64,000 nucleotides of DNA from Fragum whitleyi. Lineage: Eukaryota; Mollusca; Bivalvia; Cardiida; Cardiidae. The translations under genes were made by a program, and so were the position numbers. The stretch's first letter is position 1. Each line of letters opens with the position of its first letter. This document shows positions 56,056-64,000 of this stretch, piece after piece. Below the pieces are notes generated by a model. That model did not search any database and had not been told where the DNA came from. It was given only the letters and a program-made list of their open reading frames with translations. Where the stretch lies: positions 53,424,017-53,488,016 of the forward strand of contig OX411543.1 in the NCBI GenBank assembly GCA_948146395.1, read 5' to 3'.

Positions 56056-56199
56056 TATTATTCTTGATCAAACTTTATGTTATGGATATAGAGTTGAATT
56101 GTCTGCCTTAAGAGATTTCCAATTAGTCCAAAAAAGAGAGGGTAAATAACTTAATTAAAAGCTATTTGGTGTCATAACCAAGTTGGTAGCTGTGTCAGA

Positions 56200-56400
56200 C
56201 TGTTGAACTAAAAGCCATGTGTTTAATCCATGATGGTAGCACTCATCCTATCCAACTATTTGTCTCTCACCAATGGGTTGATAATGGAAAACCTATTTGG
56301 TATAGCACCTGGAAGATGGGAAACATACCAGGAATCCATTGAGAGGTGCTAAACCTGGACAATATGGCTGAAATATTATCAAAAACAGCTTAAACCCATT
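56200..56400 (+). mobile_element. Old plus-strand SINE relic
   Basis: 'caagttggtagctgtgtcag' is a decayed A-box and 'gtttaatccatgatgg' a B-box. 'ttgtctctcaccaatgggtt', 'accaggaatccattg' and 'ggtgct' match the SINE body in reverse orientation to 20245 and 48282. Confidence 0.5.
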
Positions 56401-56705
56401 CAAACCAACAAATTTATACTATTAGACCAGCACTGAATTCAGGATAAAAAACAGAGCAAACTCCTATCCAAATAAATCCTGCTTTGGTGAGCATTTATGT
56501 GATAAGCAGATTAAAATTGGCAAACACTTTATACCTTTTGTGATCATGAACACTGGGCAGATCTAAGTAAAAATTAGTGTAATAATAATGGTTTGTTTAG
56601 TTCTGAATATTAATTGATAGCTTTTCACTTTTTTTTGAGAAAATAGTACCAAGCTTCATCTGGAATGGTCTTCAATCTTTGAGTCCCCCCAACTTTTAGA
56701 CCATG

Positions 56706-57389
56706 TAAAGTGACAAGGACTTAACAAGGATGACAAATTTTATTGCCTTTGTCCACATGCTGATGGACATCCTACCATTTCTGACCATGCTTGGTAAGAA
56801 ATTCCAGACAGAGTCTCTTGACTTTTCTACAGATGAGCCAATGGTGACCAGCACATGTGAAAGTCTGAGTGATTTGTGTGAGGTTGATGGTATATTTACT
56901 GGGGGTACGAACAAAAGCCCACTAGGTCAAAAGCCCACTGGGACAATAGCCCAGCGAACATAAGCCCATCTTTTTACTGATAAATTAAACCAGTATGTGG
57001 TACCTGATAGTGGTAAAGTTGTTTACAGGAGACCATTGTCGGAGTCCAACTGTGACAATGTAAAAAAGGAGATTCGAGCCAATATAGAAATTGAAGGATT
57101 TAATAGTGACGATCGATGTGATATCGAAGAAATTGTTGGCTATGAAGCAGAACTTAAATATTATGACCAGCAACAACACATCATAAAGTCTGTCATGCCA
57201 GAGTATGTAAAGAAACTGACCCAGAATCTGAAAGACAGGTTTAGGAATTCAGCGATTCTGAACCATACAAGTGTACTTATTCCTAAGAATATCTGTAGTG
57301 CCGAAACATTGGCAAAGTTTTGGTTGTATGAGAGCTGTAAAAGTACTGCTTTTACTAACTATCAAATAATCCAACTACCCACAACGTAA
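56706..57389 (+). pseudogene. hAT/ZNF862-like transposase-derived fragment
   Basis: The first open stretch reads MTNFIAFVHMLMDILPFLTM, then LGKKFQTESLDFSTDEPM and CESLSDLCEV. After an intruding repeat (56907-56965) a second stretch (56997-57389) begins VPDSGKVVYRRPLSESNCDN and includes HIIKSVMPEYVKKLTQNLKD and AETLAKFWLYE. The hydrophobic ...ILP.L..L...FQ...LD.S pattern and the later 'VKKLTQNLKDRF' pattern are what I recall from KIAA1586/ZNF862-type proteins, which derive from hAT transposases. An in-frame TAA lies just before the first part, an apparent frameshift precedes it, and the end lacks the hAT C-terminus. It could be a decayed copy or two exons of a host gene started at 51671. Confidence 0.45.
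56907..56965. repeat. AAAAGCCCACT minisatellite inside the hAT-like fragment
   Basis: Units 'acaaaagcccactaggtc', 'aaaagcccactgggacaa', 'tagcccagcgaacataagcc' repeat every ~18 bp and separate the two homologous parts. Confidence 0.6.
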
Positions 57390-58362
57390 AAATGGCTATT
57401 TTTATGAAAGGAAAAGTGTATATAAACTCAACAAAGCATAAATGTGTCTTAAATCGCCCTTTTTAAGAAATATTAAAAATTACAGTGAGAAAAGGAATAA
57501 TTGATTTGATAAACATTTTTTCCTTTTCTCCCATCATAATTTGAATGTTCCTTTTCTCCCATCATAATTTGAATGTTTCTTTGTGTTTTTTTTTTTCAAC
57601 CTTTTAAGTCAAATTTAAATAGCATTTCAAAATAAATGCATTGAATGCAAGAAAGAAAATTAAAATTATATTATTGAAACTCTGCTTGTAGGCCTTACTG
57701 GTGCGAGATACATTGTACCTTGAAAGCCATGCTAAAGAGCATTATGCTGTTGTGAACTCATGTAAATAATCTTGATAATGATGATAAAGATCAATAAATG
57801 TGTTATTCAAAAAGATTAATGAATATCACTTTTTCACAAAATTCATCTAAGATGTCCATTTCCATATGGTAATTTTTAACATTATCACATGCACCCTCAA
57901 AACATTTTTATGCATTTCTGTCCCATCCCATGTATAGTTAGTTTGTATTATTTCGTTATTCAAGAGAAAAATATTAGCCTAATAATCAAAACCGTGTATT
58001 TGCCATATTTCAAGTTGAAATAACAAAAAAGAAGTAGTTGGGTTGACTTTTAATGGATTCTGCAGTGCTCTCAATAAGCGGACGTCGACGTAATATACGT
58101 CCAGAAATTCTGAAAAACGTCCGGAAAATCAAACCCGGACGTGAAAAAAAAACGTCCGAGATTGAGAAAAATTCAGAAAAAACGGCCTGTTTTTTTATCG
58201 GTGATGTTTTACGAATCTACCAAACAAAGGGTTTTATTGACTTACTTGCGTTCACGCATGCAAAAAATCGATATTTTCACACTCATACATGTATATCGGG
58301 CCAACAGAAGTCGCGTGTAACGTCGTACTTCAATGTCGCTATGACAACTATTACTTGACATG
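57390..58362. other. Unassigned, with a short duplicated word
   Basis: 'ccttttctcccatcataatt' is repeated in tandem at ~57522-57565. From 58060 CpG density rises ('cggacgtcgacgtaatatac'). The 101-residue frame at 58053 has no recognised domain. Confidence 0.35.
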
Positions 58363-58683
58363 ATTACGTAATCTTGACGGGGTACCGGCATTAATTACGA
58401 AAGAGGCAACAGACGGGTTAAAGTCTTTCATACGAGCATGCGCGTCACGTCTGCTTTCTAATTCCTTTGTTGTCGAACGCAGATTGTGAGAATATTTTAA
58501 TATTAGTAAATAATCGAACGTTATTCTAGCGACGCTGAATTTCCAACCATCACAATCTAGAAATTTAAGGTTTGTAGGAAAAAGAAACGCTACCGAGAAA
58601 GACCGACAACCATTCCGAAATGTCAATTGACCACTCTCGTAATCGTTATCTTCGGAGAAAATGGGGAAATCCCAATGACGTCA
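58363..58683. promoter_or_regulatory. CpG-richer stretch with bZIP-type palindromes
   Basis: ATTACGTAAT (58363-58372) contains the PAR-bZIP/CEBP-like TTACGTAA, 'gcatgcgcg' near 58437 resembles an NRF1 half-site, and TGACGTCA lies at 58676-58683. Together with the raised CpG this suggests a regulatory or promoter region, but no start site or linked exon was identified. Confidence 0.3.
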
Positions 58684-59186
58684 TTTACATTGTCTGCATA
58701 AAGATGTCCGACTGGAGTTGCATAAAACGGCAGTTTATTTCTGCATATGATTTGATGAATTTATTTACGAGTACCAGTACATATTCTTACTACCTTATTT
58801 TTATCAAAAGACAAAATAAAGCTGCATTTAATAATTCAATTGATATCGCCGAATACAAAAACGTCGTAACTGCAATTTGAAAAGGCCGTATTAATTTGTC
58901 TTTGTATATATTTCTTAGGTCCGAGTACATGTAATAATTCCTCTACTAAAGTCTATCTTTTTTTTAATAGATCACATCCTTCATTAGATTTCATGTTTTA
59001 GTTTAAAAAAGCAATCGAAATTTTGGGACAAAAACTCGAACCTACAGGAGTTTCGCCACCTAGCAGCTTTTAATTGCTTTCAAGAAATGCCTTCCATAAT
59101 GGACTTTTGGGATGCAAAAACAAAACTCATTTTGTATGAGAAAACAACAACAAAACGACAACAAACATGTAGAGTAAAATAAAGCC

Positions 59187-59216
59187 CGGGGGTGGGGGGG
59201 GGGTGGGGGGGGGGTG
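59187..59216 (+). other. G-rich run with G-quadruplex potential
   Basis: Four or more G-runs of at least four bases separated by single T bases follow one another ('cgggggtggggggggggtgg' and onward). Confidence 0.6.
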
Positions 59217-60061
59217 TTAAATTCCTTGCTCTTTAAAAAAAAATCATGAAATTCCATTCTGGTATTACAAAAATTCCTTAGTTTGGTCGTTATTGAGAGC
59301 CCTGGATCATTCCGCGATTACGGATATGGCTTGGTCTAAAAATATATATTTCTAAAATGTTTTTTATTCGAAGGCTGAACAAATTATTAAAAAAATAAAG
59401 ACATTGTTATTAAATAAAATTATCATATTTATTCAGAAGGCAAAGATCGTTTTCATTTGACGACTGGAAGGAAATCTCGTAGCATTGCTATCTTATGTAA
59501 AACCAATGTAATCGATTCATCGGTTGTTTTCGAAAAAATAGAAAAACCCAAATATTATAAATATGCCAAATGCCCGGATGTCGTGGTTTCGCTAAAATCG
59601 GAAGGCCTTTCGAGCAACTCGGAAGACTTCGGGTCTTGTCAAAAATTCAAATTAACAAGTTTTGTCTTTTATTTCACAGGTAATTCCAAGATTCGTATTC
59701 GGGTCAATTAAATGTTGGAAAATCTTTACAATTTTCTTTAAATCTCCCAGTGTTTCAAGCACAGGCAATTGTTTCAACATCGAATTTTCGTCGTATAGCT
59801 AATTATATAGGACTTATATAGTACCATATATGACGAACTCAGAGAATGAAACAATTACCTGTGGTTTCAAGGACCTATTTGATACCGCACGGATTTATCG
59901 TTAAAATGCGGCAACGCTTCCACATAAGTTTGTAAGTTTAAATAAAGAAAAAAAAACTCGCACGAAACGAACGCACACCACTGAAATTGAAATGGAATTT
60001 TCTGTAAAATACGCGTTGGAACAAACGTATCTAAATTCATTTGAAAACGAAAATAACTTAC
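59217..60061. other. Unassigned interval
   Basis: CpG remains above the window average. The 84-residue frame at 59457-59711 shows no recognised domain; a plus-strand 'ttttatttcacag' acceptor-like site near 59680 leads to no gene. Confidence 0.3.
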
Positions 60062-60254
60062 TTCAAATTTAAAATTATTATCCTCATCAAAATATCCGAG
60101 CAGTAAAGACGCAAGTAAATCGCAAGATTTCTTTCCGAACCTAGCTTTGATATGACGTCACGCTGTAAATTTCCCAGAGACAGACCCGACTTCAAAAGGA
60201 CCGCCGAACACCTGGCCTGGCCGAGGTCGTCTGTGTTTTCACAGTGGCACATTT
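60062..60254 (-). CDS. Candidate first exon of a minus-strand gene
   Basis: A consensus donor TTGAA|GTAAGT at 60062 follows a CpG-rich block. The ATG-initiated frame (MCHCENTDDLGQARCSAVLL...) runs through to the donor in phase 2, which would match the phase-2 frame of the 50081-50200 exon. Another frame (CDLLASLLLGYFDEDNNFKF, phase 0) looks more protein-like but has a TGA upstream and no ATG. The TGACGTCA at 60153-60160 lies within the block. It may be a non-coding or alternative first exon of the array/recombinase gene. Confidence 0.35.
60153..60160. promoter_or_regulatory. CRE palindrome TGACGTCA
   Basis: Full consensus in a CpG-rich setting next to the possible first exon. Motif only. Confidence 0.35.
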
Positions 60255-61702
60255 TTCTCTGGTGTGTAATCGTCAGTCTGATTACATCACATAGATAGAG
60301 GATCTTAAAAATCTAATGGATAGTCGTAAAAAGGGAAACTGAATTTAATTCGGCTAATCCTCAGCGGCCGAACGTTTAATTTGTACCAATCGGCGACTTA
60401 AGATGATGTTGTCAGTCGAGAAAATAAACTAAAATGACTTTTTGAATTTTAAATTTAGCTCTGGGACTCGTCAAACCTACATGTACATGTGTATTAACTC
60501 ATGTTCAATTGGCCATAAAAACTTTGTAACTATGCTTGAAAAAGGCTATAAGCTTTTGCGAGCCTGTCAATTATATAGGTGTATTAACTATTTTCAAACT
60601 GAGCTCGGAAATGTATTTATCTATATATAAATCACGGTTCACCGCACAAAATTTACCTATATCTTTCTCTATTTGATTTTCAAAACCATGACATCTTTTT
60701 AGACCTGTAAAATAATCTTTCTCACCAGGCATAGTATTTATATTATTTCATGGCAAGCTGAAAAGAGTTTTAGAAATTACTGAAGGCCTAAAATAGGAGG
60801 CCGAAGAGCTTGAAGGGGTCCACTTCCCCATCTTACGCCACGAGACTGTAACATTTTGGACCACTGCTCTTTTGACCATTAACTTGATTTACTAGAAAAT
60901 GATAGGTGATTAAACGGAGGTAGTCCGTTACCCAAGCCATTATGACTCTTGGCATCTGTTTACTCTGCTGGAACAATGCAAAATCACAGACCAGTTCTCA
61001 GAAAAGTTTACATCTTAAATCAACCGTCTAGCAAAAAGGAATAAATATTGATACTTAGTAGAAGGAATGCAAGATATATTTTGTTTTCTTATCATCTTAA
61101 TGAGACTAATTAATTTATTAATTTATTTCAACAATTTCAGTGTTCCCACTGGTTTTTCAATATGGGGGTAAAAATGGGCATTTTATAGTAAGCTTGTACC
61201 CCCTCTATATGAAACAAAGAAGGCTGCTGGCTAAATTTGGGGGTACAAGTTTCAATTTGGGGGTAAATCACCCCATTTGGGGGTTTTTGGGAACCCTGAA
61301 TTTGTTAAACATAAAAAAATAAATTTATTAACTTGCCCAATTACTAGATGACATATACTTAGATTGGACAAAATTGGAGGAAAAATTAGCCACCAGTTAA
61401 AAATTCAATCTATGTTTGGACCAAAAAATGTACAAGATATGAAGGACGATTTTGTTGGCTTATCACAATCAATTTTCAGTGAGCAAGCAAAATATTGTAA
61501 AAAATATTTTAAGCAAAGACACAGTTACGATATTTGTGTCGCCCACTGACCACTCGATGTTGAAATAGATAAAAGTGTTCAAAAATCAGATACCTGCTTG
61601 CCTGGTCCAACTGTGCTGCGCACAGTTTACTTCCAGCATTACTCAACTGTAACAGGCTGCATGAAATCGCGTACTTTTAATGGTCCCGTGACAGTAATTA
61701 TC
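60255..61702. other. Unassigned interval
   Basis: No supported gene. 61140-61300 has repeated 'gggggta' words around 'tcaatttgggggtaaatcac'; the frame there is an AT-rich repeat, not a recognisable protein. Confidence 0.3.
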
Positions 61703-61790
61703 GTTTGATTGATTGATTGAATGGGGTTTAACGGCGCTTTCAACATTATTGCAGTAATATCGCTTATAAGATAATCATGGAGCAATAAAA
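61703..61790 (-). mobile_element. 5'-truncated SINE
   Basis: The (TCAA)n tail and first part of the body ('gaatggggtttaacggcgct', 'ttcaacattattgcagtaat') match the family at 20245 and 48282, but the tRNA head is missing, as expected of incomplete reverse transcription. Confidence 0.75.
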
Positions 61791-62654
61791 CTGTCCAATG
61801 AATGCAGAGAAATTTTGGCCAAACTGGCATCAGATTGTGGACTGGGTCATCAATTCCTGTGACGACAACTTAGATGAGCAGTCTTGCTATTATCACACTA
61901 AGGACATTTTGAAGCTACAAAAAAGAGCTAAAAACTGTTGCTCTCTATGATTGATTAATATAACTGTAAAGTGTCCATTAATTGTTTTAAAACCTGAATA
62001 GATAAAATATTGAAGATAATTATAGCTTTCGACTTGGCTTATTTTGGGACCTGTAATTAAATGGGGGACCTATTTATTTTCCTAGCTACTGGTCCTATGG
62101 ACCTGTAGGATTTTTGGGTAAGTGAATCATGAATATCAAACAGACACTCCATCATGACAAAACACCTCTTCAGATGCGCGTCCATTATGATTAAAATTTT
62201 AATAATCCTACGTTTTTTAATTGGGATATACCACCCCGCATCATAGAATTTCAACCCAACACCTTAGAATTTCAACAAAGTTGTGCGAGATATCCCAATT
62301 AGAAATCTTAAGATTCTTAAAAGCTTTTATCATAACATCTTGTTACAGTCTGAGCTAAACAGAATTTGATTTGTAGATCTTTTGGCTAGATTATATCAAT
62401 ATTGGCAAAATAAAAGTAAATAAAAATAGGTAGATAATATGCAATTATTTTGTTTTCTTTTGTAATGAAACTTTATCACAACGTAAAATGACTCTGTCTT
62501 AGATATATTTCCATAGCTTGGTAATTGTTTTATAACTCAATGAAAACAAAAGGAATATTCTCTTCATTTTTTATATCAACCAATCAAAAGCTAGCAAGCT
62601 AAGTTTTGAAAAAAAATGCCTCTCCAATGATATTTCTCATCCCTCTTTGTAAAA
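61791..62654. other. Unassigned interval
   Basis: No gene or bordered repeat seen. Confidence 0.25.
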
Positions 62655-62706
62655 CATTTGGAAAAAGAAGAAATTTCTATTCACAAGCAATTTCTTCTTT
62701 TTTCGC
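62655..62706. repeat. GAAGAAATT hairpin
   Basis: Arms GAAAAAGAAGAAATT (62661-62675) and AATTTCTTCTTTTTTC (62689-62704) pair with one bulge around a 13 bp loop. It has the same stem core as the MITE hairpin at 5301-5351. Confidence 0.65.
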
Positions 62707-63675
62707 ACTTTTTTCTCAAGACCAACTTTTTAAATTACTTGATTACACGCAAAGTTTTCATGGAAGATCAGTTGTAATCATGAAGCACCTGTAATAATAA
62801 GGGCAAAATGTAAAAAAAAAGTAGTAAGTGTCCAACCTTGGATTTAAATTAGTCTATAAGCCAGGTTGATAATTAATAGAGAGATAATACCGGTACATAT
62901 AGTTTTCACTGTTAAAAACTGATTTCTTTAATATGTATAAAAAATTAAAGTGTTTACAGCAACTGTTTTATGATTCTTCTCCTGATCCTGTCCGCTAAAG
63001 AATTTTGCAGTCCACAAATTCAGCATTCCTTTAAAATGAATTTCAAAAATTCAATTGAGAAATTGATGCAATTATATATTAGAGGAAACAGTGATCAAAG
63101 TTAAAATTGCTTGATACTTGATAGAGTATGACACCTGGTAATTCATAATATAATATGTGATATAAAGAATTGATGGAAAGGGAGAAATTGCTGATCAGTA
63201 TATTGCCTTTGCTCAAGCCAATATTCATTACCTGTAAATAAGGACTGTATAATGCGAGGAAAAAATCAAAGAACTCGAACCCTCATTATGAAAGAAGAAA
63301 TTGCTTATGATATATCAAAATGCCTAATAATTCAAATAAATGATTTTTGAAAGAAAACACTACAAAAAAGGACAATATGCTAGTTAAAGGCAAATTATTC
63401 TTTTTTTAATGTGTTGCCTTTACCTCTATTTTATGGTTATAAAAAAGAAAGAAATGGATACAAAAATCATTGCTTGTTTTTGCTTTATAAGCTTGCAAAA
63501 CTTATCCCAATTTTTTATCACTTCTCCCCCATTTTGGAAAACTTCATTGTCAGCCTGATGAGAAGTGACTTCTCTCCATTTTCAGAGAGTCGGCAGAGCC
63601 CTGGTCTCTCTAACACACAAATTCTGTATCCAGTCCACCATTTTAGAAGCTTAGACCCATAAAATACAACCTTAT
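62707..63675. other. Unassigned interval
   Basis: Contains further single 'gaagaaattgct'-type words (63182, 63293). No gene recognised. Confidence 0.3.
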
Positions 63676-63930
63676 GTACAGCAGTCTCCGGTTATAAGAA
63701 ACCTGGATATAAGAAACTATCTGTTACAGCAAACAAATTTTCAGGTCCCAATTTCCTCCTTTTTTCTATTTTAATAAATACGGTTATCGAAAACTCTGGT
63801 TACAGAAAACAATTAGATATTACAGATATTACATTTTTCCGTCCCGACTAGCCAATTTCCTTGGTATTCTGGTCGCTTATAGCAAACTGCTAATTCAAGT
63901 GCATTGAAAGTTGCATTGCCACAAGTAAGT
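63676..63930. mobile_element. Possible Tc/mariner (Tigger-like) terminal region
   Basis: 'cagcagtctccggttataag', 'aaacctggatataagaaact' and 'caggtcccaatttcctcc' match the style of Tigger-like inverted ends (CAGT...CGGTTATAAGAA...), preceded by a TA. A partly complementary 'ggtattctggtcgcttatag' follows. The other end may lie beyond the window. Confidence 0.45.
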
Positions 63931-64000
63931 TGTTGCTTCAAAGTCATCATAGGTATGTTTAACAGGTAGGTTTTAGTAGTCCTAATTACAATGTTATAAT

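Noticed and set aside
60442..60630. 62-residue plus-strand frame
   Set aside because: No splice sites, domain or codon pattern in support; AT-driven chance ORF.
1..64000. CRISPR-like arrays
   Set aside because: The tandem repeats are 125-503 bp cores in an intron-rich animal genome; none has short repeats with unique spacers.

Overview
The window is an AT-rich stretch of animal nuclear DNA with small exons, long introns and very many repeats. I infer a bivalve mollusc. The reasons are the tRNA-derived SINEs with (TCAA)n tails, the composite elements built on roughly 125-190 bp tandem cores (one with a Pearl-like core-repeat-plus-microsatellite layout), and the dispersed short elements starting ACAAGAG and ending GAGCTAAA. 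There is no bacterial-style gene layout, and no intact LTR, LINE or autonomous DNA transposon.

The main gene lies on the minus strand. Seven exons from 37615 down to 24029 have good splice sites and matching phases and encode 821 residues from an ATG at 37601: an acidic N-terminus, two zinc-finger-like motifs, a tyrosine-recombinase-like domain split over five exons that keeps candidate Arg/Arg/His/Tyr residues, a Gly/Ser/Glu repeat linker, and a basic Myb/SANT-like C-terminus. Upstream of it is a near-perfect tandem array of about ten 503 bp units (39546-44520). Each unit carries one 168 bp exon-like block with acceptor, donor and phase 1-1 symmetry. The only frame open through the exon at 44785-44859, the array and the recombinase exon at 37615 is the same phase-1 frame, so a single gene with a ~560-residue repeat region is plausible. 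Its 5' start is unresolved; weaker candidates lie at 50081-50200 and 60062-60254.

Other coding signals: one minus-strand exon resembling focadhesin (968-1072); a 47-residue single-span membrane microprotein (28842-28985) with a frameshifted paralogue 14 kb away (14863-15004); a plus-strand first-exon candidate (51671-51754); and a plus-strand fragment resembling hAT/ZNF862-type transposase-derived proteins (56706-57389).

Layout: 1-24 kb is one focadhesin-like exon in a sea of composite repeats, MITEs and SINEs; 24-37.6 kb is the recombinase-like gene, its introns full of elements; 39.5-44.5 kb is the exon array; 45-50 kb is repeats and candidate 5' exons; 51-57.4 kb is a possible hAT-derived gene with two inverted ~920 bp TIR elements; 58-60.3 kb is richer in CpG, with CRE-like sites and a possible minus-strand first exon; 60.3-64 kb is mostly unassigned.
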